Positions 51,078-61,743 of a stretch of 64,000 nt of DNA are shown here, one piece after another; position 1 is the first letter of the stretch, and each line of letters starts with the position of its first letter. The DNA comes from Serratia entomophila (GTDB lineage Bacteria; Pseudomonadota; Gammaproteobacteria; Enterobacterales; Enterobacteriaceae), in assembly GCF_021462285.1 (NCBI RefSeq), contig NZ_CP082787.1:124001-188000 (forward strand), given 5' to 3'. The notes under the pieces are model-generated. The model made no database searches. It was not told where the DNA came from and was given only the letters and a program-made list of their open reading frames with translations. The translations under genes were made by a program, and so were the position numbers.

Positions 51078-51599
51078 ATGGCAGAGAAACGCAATATCTT
51101 TCTGGTTGGGCCTATGGGTGCCGGCAAAAGCACTATTGGCCGTCAGTTAGCTCAGCAACTCAATATGGAGTTTTTCGACTCCGATCAAGAAATTGAGCGA
51201 CGTACCGGAGCTGACGTGGGCTGGGTATTCGACGTGGAAGGGGAAGATGGTTTCCGCGATCGTGAAGAAAAAGTCATTAATGAACTGACGGAAAAGCAGG
51301 GGATTGTCCTGGCTACCGGCGGCGGTTCGGTGAAGTCGCGCGAAACGCGCAACCGTCTGTCGGCGCGTGGCGTTGTGGTGTATCTGGAAACCACCATCGA
51401 GAAGCAGTTGGCCCGTACTCAGCGCGACAAAAAGCGTCCGCTGCTGCAGGTTGATTCTCCTCCGCGTGAAGTTCTGGAAGCCCTGGCGAAAGAGCGCAAT
51501 CCGTTGTACGAAGAAATTGCCGATGTGACTATCCGCACCGACGATCAAAGCGCTAAAGTGGTTGCCAACCAGATCATCAACATGCTGGAAAGCAACTGA
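51078..51599 (+). CDS. aroK: Shikimate kinase I
   Basis: AroK phosphorylates shikimate with ATP in the aromatic amino acid pathway. It has 173 residues as in E. coli. The P-loop [11 protein letters not shown] (about 11-21), the shikimate-binding [11 protein letters not shown] and [14 protein letters not shown] segments, and the lid [11 protein letters not shown] are present. It leads the aroKB-damX-dam-rpe-gph-trpS cluster. Confidence 0.98.
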   Translation: MAEKRNIFLVGPMGAGKSTIGRQLAQQLNMEFFDSDQEIERRTGADVGWVFDVEGEDGFRDREEKVINELTEKQGIVLATGGGSVKSRETRNRLSARGVVVYLETTIEKQLARTQRDKKRPLLQVDSPPREVLEALAKERNPLYEEIADVTIRTDDQSAKVVANQIINMLESN

Positions 51600-51695
51600 T
51601 TGCGGTTTCCGTGTTCGCTGCGGGCAAATGCGGAAAGACTGATTGTGTTCCCCGCAGCAGCGGGGATGAACCACACACTGAGAACTGAGCGCGAC

Positions 51696-52793
51696 ATGGA
51701 GAGAATTACCGTAACGCTTGGGGAGCGCAGCTACCCGATTACCATAGCCGCCGGATTGTTTAACGATCCGGCTTCTTTTATGCCGCTGAAAGCCGGTGAG
51801 CAGGTTATGCTGGTCACCAACCAGACGCTGGCGCCGCTTTACCTGGACCGCGTCCGCAGGGTGCTGGAACAGGGTGGGGTGGTGGTGGATCAGGTGATTC
51901 TGCCCGACGGCGAACAGTATAAATCCCTTGCCGTGCTCGAGCAGGTGTTCTCGGCGCTGCTGGAAAAGCCTCACGGCCGCGATACCACCTTGATCGCGCT
52001 CGGCGGCGGCGTGGTCGGCGATCTTACCGGCTTTGCCGCAGCCTGCTATCAGCGCGGCGTACGTTTCATTCAGGTTCCCACCACGCTGTTGTCACAGGTG
52101 GATTCTTCCGTTGGCGGTAAAACCGCCGTCAATCACCCGCTCGGTAAAAACATGATCGGCGCGTTCTATCAGCCCGCTTCGGTGGTGGTTGATTTGGACT
52201 GTCTGCAGACCTTGCCGGCGCGTGAGCTCTCCTCTGGCCTGGCCGAAGTGATCAAGTACGGGATCATTCTCGATCGCGAGTTCTTCGTCTGGCTGGAAAA
52301 CAATATTGATGCGTTAGTGGCGCTGGATATGCAGGCTTTGGCCTATTGTATCCGCCGCTGCTGCGAACTGAAGGCCGAGGTGGTGGCCGCCGACGAACGC
52401 GAAAGCGGTCTGCGCGCACTGCTGAATTTGGGCCATACTTACGGCCATGCGATCGAAGCCGAGATGGGCTACGGCGTATGGCTGCACGGTGAGGCCGTTG
52501 CGGCGGGCATGGTGATGGCGGCGGAAACCGCGCGCCGTCTCGGCCAGTTCTCCGCTGCGGACATCGAGCGCATTAAAGCGCTGTTGCTGCGTGCCGGTCT
52601 GCCGGTCTGCGGGCCGCAGGAAATGACGCCGGAGTCTTATCTGCCGCATATGATGCGCGATAAGAAGGTGCTGGCGGGCGAGTTGCGCCTGGTGCTGCCG
52701 ACCGCCATTGGCCAGGCGGAAGTGCGCGGCGGCGTTGGGCATGAGATGGTGTTGGCGTCGATAGCCGCCTGCCTGCCCGTGCAGGATGCTTGA
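51696..52793 (+). CDS. aroB: 3-dehydroquinate synthase
   Basis: AroB turns DAHP into 3-dehydroquinate with NAD and a metal ion. It has 365 residues (E. coli 362). The NAD site [34 protein letters not shown], the metal-binding Glu and His residues ([22 protein letters not shown]) and the [10 protein letters not shown] segment are conserved. ATG 51696 gives the family start MERITVTLG; the frame is open back to 51600. It follows aroK by 96 bases. Confidence 0.97.
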   Translation: MERITVTLGERSYPITIAAGLFNDPASFMPLKAGEQVMLVTNQTLAPLYLDRVRRVLEQGGVVVDQVILPDGEQYKSLAVLEQVFSALLEKPHGRDTTLIALGGGVVGDLTGFAAACYQRGVRFIQVPTTLLSQVDSSVGGKTAVNHPLGKNMIGAFYQPASVVVDLDCLQTLPARELSSGLAEVIKYGIILDREFFVWLENNIDALVALDMQALAYCIRRCCELKAEVVAADERESGLRALLNLGHTYGHAIEAEMGYGVWLHGEAVAAGMVMAAETARRLGQFSAADIERIKALLLRAGLPVCGPQEMTPESYLPHMMRDKKVLAGELRLVLPTAIGQAEVRGGVGHEMVLASIAACLPVQDA

Positions 52794-52952
52794 CTAAATC
52801 AGACGAAGTAACAGTGGCTTAGCCGCCATTTGCATCTATATTAATACTGAGCAAAGCATGACGGGTGTCGCTTTGCCATCATCGGGTTAATCCGCTCGCG
52901 CCACGGCAGGTCTGGGGTGATGAGCTTTTGCCTCTAGTTGGAGGGGTTTCAG

Positions 52953-53978
52953 ATGGATGAGTTTAAACCGGAAGACGATCTCAGGCCTGACAGCAGCGAT
53001 CGCCGTCCCACGCGCTCGCGCAAGCCGGCGGCGGCGCCGCGCTTCGCCGTGTCGCGTCAGCATATGATGATTGGCATCGGCATTTTAGTGCTGCTGCTGC
53101 TGATTATCGGCATAGGTTCGGCGCTGAAGGCGCCGACCAAGCATGAAACGGCGCAGGAAGGCGCGCCAAACGGTGCCGCCAGAGACATCAACCTGTCGGG
53201 CTCTTCGTCGCTGACCAGCAACAACGCCGGTGTGCCGGGCGGTACTACGGACACCCATGACAACAGTGGCGTGAACACGGCTTCGCAGCCGCAGAACGTC
53301 AGCGTTCCGCCAATCTCCGGCACGCCGACCGAAGCTCAGCCGCAGCCTCAACAGGGCGGCGCGCAGCAGCGTGTCGATCTGCCTGGCAATATGGCGGATG
53401 CGCTCTCTTCTCAGCAAGGGCAGGTTGATGCAGCCACCCAGGGCATGACCGGCGCGGCATCGACCTTGCCGACTGCACCGGCCACGGTAATGAACGGCGC
53501 GGCGGCGAAAGAAGCCACTCGCCCGGTTCAGGGCACTGCGCCGCAGCAACACAAGGCGCCGGCTAAAAACACCGCCAGCAAGCCTGCCGCAACGCAGCAC
53601 AAAGCGCCAACCACGGTATACACGCCGCCGTCGACGTCTGGCTCTACCGCCAAGGCGACTACCCCTGCCGCCAAAGCGGGCGCGGTAAGCAGCAGCGGCA
53701 GCTCGGTGCAGTCTGCGCCGGCAAGCCACTATACCCTGCAGCTGAGCAGCGCCTCGCGTTCCGATACCCTGAACGCTTACGCCAAACAGCAGAAATTGCA
53801 GAACTATCTGGTGTACGCCACCAAACGCGATGGCAAACCCTGGTATGTGCTGGTGAGCGGCAACTACGCCTCTTCTGCGGAAGCGAAGCGCGCCATTACC
53901 ACGCTGCCGGCGGATGTTCAGGCGAAAAAACCGTGGGTCCGACCTGTACGTCAAGTACAGCAAGATCTTAAAAAATAA
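52953..53978 (+). CDS. damX: Cell division SPOR-domain protein DamX
   Basis: DamX is a bitopic membrane protein that localises to the septal ring by its SPOR domain. It has 341 residues, shorter than the 428 of E. coli: MDEFKPEDDLRPDSSDRRPTRS is followed at once by the membrane helix (about 33-53), so most of the cytoplasmic acidic region is missing. A long Ala/Pro/Thr/Gln-rich linker leads to the SPOR domain (HYTLQLSSASRSDTLNAYAKQQ to the end). GGAGG lies 8 bases before ATG 52953. Confidence 0.94.
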   Translation: MDEFKPEDDLRPDSSDRRPTRSRKPAAAPRFAVSRQHMMIGIGILVLLLLIIGIGSALKAPTKHETAQEGAPNGAARDINLSGSSSLTSNNAGVPGGTTDTHDNSGVNTASQPQNVSVPPISGTPTEAQPQPQQGGAQQRVDLPGNMADALSSQQGQVDAATQGMTGAASTLPTAPATVMNGAAAKEATRPVQGTAPQQHKAPAKNTASKPAATQHKAPTTVYTPPSTSGSTAKATTPAAKAGAVSSSGSSVQSAPASHYTLQLSSASRSDTLNAYAKQQKLQNYLVYATKRDGKPWYVLVSGNYASSAEAKRAITTLPADVQAKKPWVRPVRQVQQDLKK

Positions 53979-54062
53979 ATCATTTAAATTTGTGCGCTGA
54001 TGTGCTGTCTGAAACAGAGTACAATCCGCCGCTCTGAATTGTATAAGTAGCTAACTGACGGC

Positions 54063-54875
54063 ATGAAGAAAAACCGCGCTTTTTTAAAATGGGCTGGTGG
54101 AAAATACCCGCTGGTGGACGAGATTCGTCGTCATCTGCCAGCGGGCGACTGCTTAATCGAGCCCTTCGTGGGTGCGGGTTCAGTCTTCCTGAACACGGAA
54201 TACGACGCCTATATTCTCGCCGACATCAACAGCGATCTTATCAACCTGTATAACATCGTTAAGCTGCGCACGGACGACTTCGTGCGCGATGCCCGCATGC
54301 TTTTCACCGATGAATTCAATAACTCGGATCAGTTTTACCTGCTGCGCGAAGAATTCAATACTAGCGCCGACGCCTATCGCCGCGCGCTGCTGTTTCTGTA
54401 CCTGAATCGTCATTGTTATAACGGCCTGTGCCGCTACAACCTGCGCGGCGAGTTCAACGTGCCCTTTGGCCGCTACAAGAAACCGTACTTCCCGGAAGAA
54501 GAGCTGTACTGGTTTGCTGAAAAATCGCGCAACGCCACTTTTGTCTGCGAGCATTACCGCGATACCATGGCAAAGGCGACGCACGGCGCGGTGGTCTATT
54601 GCGATCCGCCTTATGCGCCGCTGTCGGCGACGGCGAACTTTACCGCCTATCACACCAACAGCTTCAGCATTGCCGATCAGCAAAGCCTGGCGTTGATGGC
54701 GCATCAGCTTTCGGTAGAGAGCCAGGTGCCGGTATTGATTTCCAACCATGATACCGAGCTGACCCGCGACTGGTACCAGCACGCCTCGCTGTACGTGGTG
54801 AAAGCGCGCCGCACCATCAGCCGCAATATTCTTGGCCGCAGCAAAGTGAACGAGCTTTTGGCGCTGTATCGCTGA
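54063..54875 (+). CDS. dam: DNA adenine methyltransferase
   Basis: Dam methylates adenine in GATC, guiding mismatch repair, replication timing and phase-variable genes. It has 270 residues (E. coli 278). The SAM-binding FVGAGSVF and the catalytic DPPY motif (VVYCDPPYAPLS) are present, as is KWAGGKYPL at the N-terminus. It lies between damX and rpe as in E. coli. Confidence 0.98.
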   Translation: MKKNRAFLKWAGGKYPLVDEIRRHLPAGDCLIEPFVGAGSVFLNTEYDAYILADINSDLINLYNIVKLRTDDFVRDARMLFTDEFNNSDQFYLLREEFNTSADAYRRALLFLYLNRHCYNGLCRYNLRGEFNVPFGRYKKPYFPEEELYWFAEKSRNATFVCEHYRDTMAKATHGAVVYCDPPYAPLSATANFTAYHTNSFSIADQQSLALMAHQLSVESQVPVLISNHDTELTRDWYQHASLYVVKARRTISRNILGRSKVNELLALYR

Positions 54876-54928
54876 GCCGGGGGCGCCCCGGCGTACGACA
54901 ATTCGAACCCTACGTTTGGAGATAGCGG

Positions 54929-55606
54929 ATGAAAAAGTTTTTGATTGCCCCGTCCATTCTATCGGCAGATTTTGCCCGGTTAGGTGAAGACACCGCCAAC
55001 GTGCTGGCCGCAGGCGGCGACGTGGTGCACTTCGACGTGATGGATAACCACTATGTTCCCAATCTGACCATCGGGCCCATGGTGTGTGAAGCGCTGCGCA
55101 ACTACGGCATTACCGCGCCTATCGACGTGCACCTGATGGTGAAACCGGTGGATCGCATCGTGCCTGACTTCGCCAAGGCCGGCGCCAGCTATATCTCTTT
55201 CCATCCCGAAGCCTCCGAACACGTAGACCGCACTATTCAGCTGATCAAAGAGAACGGCTGCAAGGCCGGTCTGGTATTTAACCCGGCGACCCCGCTGAGC
55301 TACCTCGACTACGTGATGGATAAAATCGACGTGATCCTGCTGATGTCGGTGAACCCGGGCTTCGGCGGGCAGTCGTTTATCCACGGCACCCTGGACAAGC
55401 TGCGTCAGGTGCGCAAGCTGATCGACGAAAGTGGCCGCGACATCCGTCTGGAAGTCGACGGCGGGGTGAAGGTGGATAACATCGCCGAGATCGCCGCCGC
55501 GGGCGCCGACATGTTCGTCGCCGGTTCCGCCATTTTCGGCAAGCCGGACTACCGCAAGGTGATCGACGAAATGCGTAGTGAGCTGGCGAAGGTGACCCAT
55601 GGCTGA
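54929..55606 (+). CDS. rpe: Ribulose-5-phosphate 3-epimerase
   Basis: Rpe interconverts ribulose-5-phosphate and xylulose-5-phosphate. It has 225 residues as in E. coli. The TIM barrel shows [33 protein letters not shown]-type metal residues (IDVHLMVKP), and [13 protein letters not shown]. It overlaps gph by 8 bases. Confidence 0.98.
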   Translation: MKKFLIAPSILSADFARLGEDTANVLAAGGDVVHFDVMDNHYVPNLTIGPMVCEALRNYGITAPIDVHLMVKPVDRIVPDFAKAGASYISFHPEASEHVDRTIQLIKENGCKAGLVFNPATPLSYLDYVMDKIDVILLMSVNPGFGGQSFIHGTLDKLRQVRKLIDESGRDIRLEVDGGVKVDNIAEIAAAGADMFVAGSAIFGKPDYRKVIDEMRSELAKVTHG

Positions 55607-56297
55607 TTTCAGCGCCATCCGCGCCTTGGCCTTCGATCTGGACGGCACGCTGGTGGACAGCGCGCCGGGCCTGGCGGCCGGCATCGATCTGGCGCTGGCG
55701 GAAATGGGTTTGCCGCAGGCGGGTGAAGCCCGCGTCGGCACCTGGATCGGCAACGGCGCCGACGTGCTGGTGCAGCGTGCGCTGCGCTGGGCCGAGCTGG
55801 ACGCCACGCCGGAGCACTGCAGCCGGCTGCGTGAGCGTTTCGACCATTTTTACGCGCAAACCGTCGACAGCGGCAGCCGCCTGTTCCCGCAGGTGAAAGA
55901 GACGCTGGCCCGTTTGGCCGCGCAGGGCTATCCGATGGCGCTGGTGACCAACAAGCCGACGCCGTTTGTCGCGCCGCTGCTGGCCGCGCTTGGCATCGGC
56001 GAGTATTTCTCGCTGGTGATCGGCGGCGACGACGTGACGCAAAAGAAACCGCACCCGGCGCCGCTGTACCTGGTGCTCGGCAAGCTTGGCCTGCGCGCCA
56101 ACGAGCTGTTGTTCATTGGCGATTCGCGCAATGATATTCAGGCGGCGCAGGGAGCAGGTTGCCCGAGCCTCGGTTTCACTTACGGTTATAACTACGGCGA
56201 ACCGATAGCCCTGAGCCACCCCGACCGCGTGTTGGAGCGCTTTGCCGATTTGTTGCCCGCTCTTGGGCTGTCATCTTTAGAGAATCAGGAAATTTAA
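55599..56297 (+). CDS. gph: Phosphoglycolate phosphatase
   Basis: Gph removes phosphate from 2-phosphoglycolate, some of which comes from repair of DNA 3' ends. It is a HAD enzyme of 232 residues (E. coli 252). [11 protein letters not shown] holds the nucleophile, VTNKPTPF is motif II and [12 protein letters not shown] is motif IV. It overlaps rpe and is followed by trpS after 2 bases. Confidence 0.97.
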   Translation: MADFSAIRALAFDLDGTLVDSAPGLAAGIDLALAEMGLPQAGEARVGTWIGNGADVLVQRALRWAELDATPEHCSRLRERFDHFYAQTVDSGSRLFPQVKETLARLAAQGYPMALVTNKPTPFVAPLLAALGIGEYFSLVIGGDDVTQKKPHPAPLYLVLGKLGLRANELLFIGDSRNDIQAAQGAGCPSLGFTYGYNYGEPIALSHPDRVLERFADLLPALGLSSLENQEI

Positions 56298-56299
56298 AC

Positions 56300-57304
56300 A
56301 TGAGTAAGCCCATCGTATTTAGCGGCGCGCAGCCGTCCGGCGAACTGACTATCGGCAACTACATGGGTGCGCTGCGTCAGTGGGTTCAGATGCAGGACGA
56401 CTACGACTGCATCTACTGCATCGTCGATCTGCACGCCATCACCGTACGTCAGGACGCGGACAAGCTGCGCAACGCCACGCTGAATACGCTGGCGCTGTAC
56501 CTGGCCTGCGGCATCGATCCGGAAAAGAGCACCATCTTCGTGCAGTCGCACGTGCCGGAGCATACCCAACTGAGCTGGGTGCTGAATTGCTACACCTATT
56601 TCGGCGAGCTGAGCCGTATGACTCAGTTCAAGGACAAATCCGCGCGTTACGCGGAGAACATCAACGCCGGCCTGTTCAGCTACCCGGTGCTGATGGCGGC
56701 GGATATCCTGCTGTACCAGACCAACCAGGTACCGGTCGGTGAAGACCAGAAACAGCATCTGGAGCTGAGCCGCGACGTGGGGCAGCGCTTCAACGCGCTG
56801 TACGGCGACGTGTTCAAAGTGCCGGAGCCGTTTATTCCCAAGTCCGGCGCCCGCGTGATGTCGCTGCAGGAACCGACCAAGAAGATGTCCAAGTCGGACG
56901 ACAACCGCAATAACGTGATCGGCCTGCTGGAAGATCCGAAGGCCGTGTCCAAAAAAATCAAACGCGCGATGACCGATTCCGAAGAGCCGCCGGTCGTTCG
57001 TTACGACGTGGTGAACAAGGCGGGCGTCTCCAACCTGCTGGATATCCTCTCCGGTGTGACCGGCAAGAGCATTGCCCAGCTGGAAGCCGAGTTCGAAGGC
57101 CAAATGTACGGCCATCTGAAAGGCGCGGTGGCGGAAGCCGTGTCCGGCATGCTGAGTGAGCTGCAGGAGCGCTACCATCGCTTCCGCAACGACGAGGCCT
57201 ACCTGCAGCAGGTGATGCGCGATGGCGCCGCCAAGGCCCGCGCGCGCGCGCAGGAGACCCTGGCGAAGGTTTATCAGGCGGTCGGCTTCGTCTCGCAGCC
57301 GTAA
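56300..57304 (+). CDS. trpS: Tryptophanyl-tRNA synthetase
   Basis: TrpS charges tRNA-Trp. It is a class Ic synthetase of 334 residues as in E. coli. The HIGH-type motif is TIGN in [14 protein letters not shown] (about 11-24) and the KMSKS loop is KKMSKSDDN (about 193-201). It ends the aroK-to-trpS cluster; a bidirectional terminator follows. Confidence 0.98.
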   Translation: MSKPIVFSGAQPSGELTIGNYMGALRQWVQMQDDYDCIYCIVDLHAITVRQDADKLRNATLNTLALYLACGIDPEKSTIFVQSHVPEHTQLSWVLNCYTYFGELSRMTQFKDKSARYAENINAGLFSYPVLMAADILLYQTNQVPVGEDQKQHLELSRDVGQRFNALYGDVFKVPEPFIPKSGARVMSLQEPTKKMSKSDDNRNNVIGLLEDPKAVSKKIKRAMTDSEEPPVVRYDVVNKAGVSNLLDILSGVTGKSIAQLEAEFEGQMYGHLKGAVAEAVSGMLSELQERYHRFRNDEAYLQQVMRDGAAKARARAQETLAKVYQAVGFVSQP

Positions 57305-57320
57305 TCCGAGCGTTAACAAT

Positions 57321-57345
57321 AAAAAGCGGCCATTGGCCGCTTTTT
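57321..57345. terminator. Bidirectional terminator between trpS and cysG
   Basis: AAAAAGCGGCC and GGCCGCTTTTT form an 11-bp perfect stem with a 3-base loop, followed by further T residues. It lies between the convergent ends of trpS and cysG. Confidence 0.92.
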
Positions 57346-57356
57346 TTATGCCCGCA

Positions 57357-58760
57357 TCAGGCTTGTCGGCTGAGCGTTTGCGGCGTCTCCGTACTGGAAA
57401 ACCAGTTGAGCTTGCCGCGCAGGCTGACCACGCTGCCGACGATGATTAAGCTTGGGCTGGCGGCCTGCAGCGCCAGGGCGGCCAGTTGATGCAGTTCGCC
57501 TTCGATCACCCGCTGGCGGCATGAGGTGCCGTTTTCCACCAGCGCCACCGGCGTGGCGGCTGGCAGGCCGTTGGCGATCAGCTGGCGTTGGATCTCCGCC
57601 GCCTGCGATAACCCCATATAGAACACCAGCGTCTGCTGCCCGGCGGCCAGCGGCGCCCAATCCAGCCCGCCGTCGGCTCTGGCGTGGCCGGTGACCAGCC
57701 GCACGCTCTGCGCATGGTCGCGGTGGGTGAGCGGGATGCCGCCGTAGGCCGAGCAGCCGGAGGCGGCGGTGATGCCGGGCACCACCGAGAACGGCACCCC
57801 GGCGTCCGCCAGGGTTTCCAGCTCTTCGCCGCCGCGGCCGAAGATAAAGGGATCGCCGCCTTTCAGCCGCACCACCCGCCTGCCTTGCAGCGCCTGCTGC
57901 AGCAGGATTTGGTTGATCTGCTCCTGCGGCACGCAATGGTGGCCGGCGCGTTTGCCGACGAAAATGCGTTCGGCGTCGCGGCGCACCAGCGTCATCACCT
58001 CATCCGACACCAGCCTGTCGTAAACCACCACATCGGCCTGCTGGATCTGCTGCAGGCCCTTCAGCGTCAGCAGCCCGGCGTCACCCGGGCCGGCGCCGAC
58101 CAGCACCACTTCGCCTCTATCTGCCGGCTGCTCGCTGAACAGCTGTTCCAACTGGCGTTCGGCCAGCGCATCGTCGTTATTGGCCAGCGATTGCGCCAGG
58201 CGATCCTGAGCGAATAGCCGCTCCCAGAATCGGCGCCGCGCGCCGGCGTCGGCAAAACGCCGTTTTACCCGCTGGCGCAGCGAACCGCCGAGCTGCGCCA
58301 GCCTGCCGAGGTGCTGCGGCAATATCGCCTCCAGTTTCTCGCGCAGCAGGCGCGCCAGCACCGGCGCTTTGCCGCCGGACGAGACCGCCACCACGATCGG
58401 CGAGCGGTCGATGATCGACGGCATGATAAAACTGGCGCGTTTCGGGTCGTCCACCACGTTGCAAAATATCCGCTGCCGGTTGGCGCACTGATACACCTGC
58501 GCGTTGACCTCGAGCCGATCGGTGGCGGCGATCGCCAGCCATTTTCCCTCCAGCAGCGCCGGGGTGAATTCGCCTTCGGCCAGCGTCACCCGGCCCTCAT
58601 CGGCCCACAGCCGGAACTGCGGGCTGAACGCGCAGGCATTGACGGTCAGCGCCGCCCCGGCGGCCAGCAGCAGGCGCGCCTTGCGTTCGGCGACCTCTCC
58701 GCCGCCGACCAACAGGCAGGCTTTGTGTTGCAACTGGCAAAAAATCGGCAGGTAATCCAT
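57357..58760 (-). CDS. cysG: Siroheme synthase (multifunctional CysG)
   Basis: CysG makes siroheme from uroporphyrinogen III. It has 467 residues (E. coli 457). The N-terminal half is the NAD-dependent precorrin-2 dehydrogenase/ferrochelatase ([16 protein letters not shown], about 16-31); the C-terminal half is the SAM-dependent uroporphyrinogen methyltransferase ([32 protein letters not shown]). The ten extra residues are at the C-terminus. It follows nirD by 25 bases and supplies the NirB cofactor. Confidence 0.97.
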   Translation of the reverse strand: MDYLPIFCQLQHKACLLVGGGEVAERKARLLLAAGAALTVNACAFSPQFRLWADEGRVTLAEGEFTPALLEGKWLAIAATDRLEVNAQVYQCANRQRIFCNVVDDPKRASFIMPSIIDRSPIVVAVSSGGKAPVLARLLREKLEAILPQHLGRLAQLGGSLRQRVKRRFADAGARRRFWERLFAQDRLAQSLANNDDALAERQLEQLFSEQPADRGEVVLVGAGPGDAGLLTLKGLQQIQQADVVVYDRLVSDEVMTLVRRDAERIFVGKRAGHHCVPQEQINQILLQQALQGRRVVRLKGGDPFIFGRGGEELETLADAGVPFSVVPGITAASGCSAYGGIPLTHRDHAQSVRLVTGHARADGGLDWAPLAAGQQTLVFYMGLSQAAEIQRQLIANGLPAATPVALVENGTSCRQRVIEGELHQLAALALQAASPSLIIVGSVVSLRGKLNWFSSTETPQTLSRQA

Positions 58761-58785
58761 CGGCGATCCTCGGAGCGTTATGGGG

Positions 58786-59112
58786 TCAGTCGGCTATCTG
58801 CACCAGGCCGTCGACCGTCCGGCAGGTGAAACTCGCGACGGAATGGCCGCTATCTTCCAGGCAGTGGCCGTCGTACAGACGGAAATGCTGTTTCTTCAGC
58901 GGGCTGGCGACCCACAGCTCCCCCTGATGTTCGGCGATCAGCCCGCGCGACAGCACGCTGGCCTGGGCGAAGGGATCGATATTGCTGATGGCGAACACCT
59001 GCTCATCGGCATGGGGGCGGAATATCGCCACCTGGCGCTCGCCGATCAGGGCGCAGACGCCGGTACCGGGCAGGATGTCGGCAAGGGGGCAAACGGTAAT
59101 CCACTGGCTCAT
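58786..59112 (-). CDS. nirD: NADH-dependent nitrite reductase small subunit
   Basis: NirD is the small Rieske-like subunit of cytoplasmic nitrite reductase, which lacks the usual cluster ligands. It has 108 residues as in E. coli ([20 protein letters not shown] ... [16 protein letters not shown]). The start overlaps the nirB stop (ATGA). In E. coli nirC lies next; here cysG follows directly. Confidence 0.96.
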   Translation of the reverse strand: MSQWITVCPLADILPGTGVCALIGERQVAIFRPHADEQVFAISNIDPFAQASVLSRGLIAEHQGELWVASPLKKQHFRLYDGHCLEDSGHSVASFTCRTVDGLVQIAD

Positions 59113-61658
59113 GCGTGGCTCTCCTCGGTATCGATCAGGGTGACGGGAATGCGCTCGTCGGGGCGCGCCGGGCGGTGCTGTTCGCGTTCAGCCACCACCT
59201 GCACGTTCGGGTCGCGCAGGGGGCTGTTGATAAAGTGGGCGAAACGCCGCTGCGTTTGCGGGTGTTCGACGGTCTCTTGCCACTCGCACACCACCGCGTC
59301 GCGCAGCCGGGCGATGTCGGCCTCCAGCTGGTCGTTGATGCCGAGCTTGTCGTCGATTATCACCTTGCGCAGGTAATCGACGCCGCCTTCCAGGCTTTCC
59401 AGCCACACCGAGGTGCGCTGCAGCTTATCGGCGGTGCGGATGTAGAACATCATAAAGCGGTCGAGGTAGCGCACCAGCGTCTCGCGGTCGAGGTCGGCGG
59501 CCAGCAGGTCGGCGTGGCGCGGTTTCATGCCGCCGTTGCCGCAGACATACAGGTTCCAGCCGTTTTCGGTGGCGATGATGCCCACGTCTTTACCCTGCGC
59601 CTCGGCGCATTCGCGGGTGCAGCCAGAAACGCCGAACTTCATTTTGTGCGGGGTGCGGATGCCTTTGTAGCGGTGTTCCAGCGTGACGCCGAAGCCGACG
59701 CTGTCGCCGACGCCGTAGCGGCACCAGGTGCTGCCCACGCAGGTTTTCGCCATGCGCAGCGCCTTGGCGTAGGCGTGGCCGGTTTCAAAGCCGGCGGCCA
59801 GCAGCCTGCTCCAGATGGCCGGCAGGTCGTCTTTTTGCGCGCCGAACATGCCGATGCGCTGCGAGCCGGTCATCTTGGTGTAGAGATTGTACTCTTTGGC
59901 GATTTGGCCGATGGCCAGCAGGCCGTCCGGGGTGATTTCCCCGCCGGCGGAGCGCGGGATCACCGAGTAGGTGCCGTCTTTCTGGATGTTGCCGAGGAAG
60001 TTGTCGTTGGTGTCCTGCAGCGGCGTATGCTGCGGCTTCAGGATATATTCGTTCCAGCAAGAGGCCAGCAGTGAGCCGACGGTTGGCTTGCACACTTCAC
60101 AGCCGTAACCTTGGCCGTATTTGGTCAGCAGAGCCTCGAACGATTTAATGCCTTCGACGCGGATCAGGTGATAAAGCTCCTGGCGCGAGTAGGCGAAGTG
60201 TTCGCACAGGTGATGGTTGACCTCGATGCCCTGCTTGCTCAGCTCGGCGTTCAGCACCTGGGTGAGCAGCGGAATGCAGCCGCCGCAGCCGGTGCCGGCC
60301 TTGGTTTCGGCCTTGAGCGCCGCCACCGTGTGGCAGCCCATATTGACCGCCTTGATGATATCGCCTTTGCTGACGTCGAAGCAGGAGCAAATCTGCGCGC
60401 TTTCCGGCAGCGAGTCTACGCCGATCGCCGGCTTGCTGCCCGCATGTGCCGGCAGGATCAGCCCATCCGGGTTTTCCGGCAGTTCGATGCCGTTCAGCGC
60501 CAGCTGCAGCAGGTTGCCGTAGTCGCTGGTATCGCCCACCAGCACCGCGCCCAGCAGGGTTTTGTTGTCGGCGCTGACCACAATACGTTTATAGACTTCT
60601 TTGCTTTCATCCAGATACACGTAGCTGCGTGCGCCTTGGGTGCGCGCGTGGGCGTCGCCGATGCCGCCTACGTCAACGCCCAGCAGCTTCAGCTTGGCGC
60701 TCATGTCTGCGCCCTGGAAGCTGTTTTCTCGGCCCAACAGATGGTCGGCCACCACCTGCGCCATTTTGTAGCCGGGCGCCACCAGGCCGAAGGTGCGTTC
60801 GCGCCAGGAGGCGCATTCGCCGATGGCGTAAACGTCCGGATCTGCGGTCTGGCAGCTGTCGTTGATCACAATGCCGCCGCGGCGGGCGGTGGCCAGCCCG
60901 CACTGGTGCGCCAGCTTATCCTGGGCGCGGATGCCGGTGGAGAATACGATGAAGTCGACTTCCAGCGCGCTGCCGTCGGCAAACTGCATGGTTTTACGCG
61001 CGGTGGCGCCGCCGTTGACGATCTCTTGGGTGTTTTTCCCGGTATGCACCTTGACGCCCATATGTTCAATCTTGCGGCGCAGCTGGTCGCCGCCCATCGG
61101 ATCAAGCTGTTCGGCCATCAGCACCGGCGCGAATTCGATCACGTGGGTTTCCATCCCCAGGCTTTTCAGCGCGCCGGCGGCCTCCAGCCCCAGCAGCCCG
61201 CCGCCGACCACCGCACCGCGCTTGCTGCGGCGCGCGCAGGCTTCGATGGCGTTGAGATCTTCGATGGTGCGGTAGACGAAGCAATCCTGGCCATCTGAGC
61301 CTTTAATCGGCGGGATCCACGGATAGGAGCCGGTGGCCATGATCAGCTTGTCGTAGTAAACCGTGCGGCCGGTGTTAGAGTGGATGACCTTCTCACCGCG
61401 GTTAATGGTGATGGCGCGTTCGCCCACCAGCACCTTCACCCCCTGTTTTTCATAAAAGCCTTCGCGCACCAGCGAAAGCTCTTCGGCGGTGTGGTGGGAG
61501 AAGTACGAAGACAGGTGCACGCGATCGTAGGCGATGCGCGGCTCTTCACAAAACACGGTGATCTCGAACTGGTCTTGGTCCGCTTTATCCAGCAGATCTT
61601 CGATGAACCGGTGGCCGACCATGCCATTGCCGACGACGACAAGTTTGACTCTGCTCAT
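59109..61658 (-). CDS. nirB: NADH-dependent nitrite reductase large subunit
   Basis: NirB reduces nitrite to ammonia with NADH in the anaerobic cytoplasm. It has 849 residues (E. coli 847). In order: an FAD/NADH oxidoreductase domain (VVVGNGMVGHRF at the N-terminus, AVVGGGLLGLEAAGAL), a BFD-like 2Fe-2S region (ICSCFDVSKGDI, TGCGGCIP), and the siroheme/4Fe-4S domain with CVGSTWC and CTREC supplying the cluster cysteines. ATG 61658 follows GAGG and gives the family start; the frame is open to 61730. An FNR box and a NarL site lie upstream. Confidence 0.97.
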   Translation of the reverse strand: MSRVKLVVVGNGMVGHRFIEDLLDKADQDQFEITVFCEEPRIAYDRVHLSSYFSHHTAEELSLVREGFYEKQGVKVLVGERAITINRGEKVIHSNTGRTVYYDKLIMATGSYPWIPPIKGSDGQDCFVYRTIEDLNAIEACARRSKRGAVVGGGLLGLEAAGALKSLGMETHVIEFAPVLMAEQLDPMGGDQLRRKIEHMGVKVHTGKNTQEIVNGGATARKTMQFADGSALEVDFIVFSTGIRAQDKLAHQCGLATARRGGIVINDSCQTADPDVYAIGECASWRERTFGLVAPGYKMAQVVADHLLGRENSFQGADMSAKLKLLGVDVGGIGDAHARTQGARSYVYLDESKEVYKRIVVSADNKTLLGAVLVGDTSDYGNLLQLALNGIELPENPDGLILPAHAGSKPAIGVDSLPESAQICSCFDVSKGDIIKAVNMGCHTVAALKAETKAGTGCGGCIPLLTQVLNAELSKQGIEVNHHLCEHFAYSRQELYHLIRVEGIKSFEALLTKYGQGYGCEVCKPTVGSLLASCWNEYILKPQHTPLQDTNDNFLGNIQKDGTYSVIPRSAGGEITPDGLLAIGQIAKEYNLYTKMTGSQRIGMFGAQKDDLPAIWSRLLAAGFETGHAYAKALRMAKTCVGSTWCRYGVGDSVGFGVTLEHRYKGIRTPHKMKFGVSGCTRECAEAQGKDVGIIATENGWNLYVCGNGGMKPRHADLLAADLDRETLVRYLDRFMMFYIRTADKLQRTSVWLESLEGGVDYLRKVIIDDKLGINDQLEADIARLRDAVVCEWQETVEHPQTQRRFAHFINSPLRDPNVQVVAEREQHRPARPDERIPVTLIDTEESHA

Positions 61659-61689
61659 TATTGCCTCAAAATACGGGTTTCCTGGGCTT

Positions 61690-61695
61690 ACCTTA
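61690..61695 (-). promoter_or_regulatory. Predicted -10 element of the nirB promoter
   Basis: TAAGGT on the minus strand lies 21 bases from the FNR box, at about -8 to -13 if the FNR site is centred at -41.5. The E. coli nirB promoter has a very similar, poor -10. The start would then be near 61682. Confidence 0.55.
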
Positions 61696-61716
61696 TGCTT
61701 CCTCACGGGCAATTTA

Positions 61717-61730
61717 TTGATGCAAATCAA
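61717..61730. promoter_or_regulatory. FNR box of the nirB promoter
   Basis: TTGATGCAAATCAA is a perfect match to the FNR consensus TTGAT-N4-ATCAA. It lies 59 bases upstream of the nirB start codon, the position expected for class II activation under anaerobic conditions. Confidence 0.88.
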
Positions 61731-61743
61731 TCAGGGTTTCATA

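Noticed and set aside
51600..51695. N-terminal extension of aroB from the open frame at 51600
   Set aside because: The family start MERITVTLG at 51696 is clear and the extension has no similarity to AroB.
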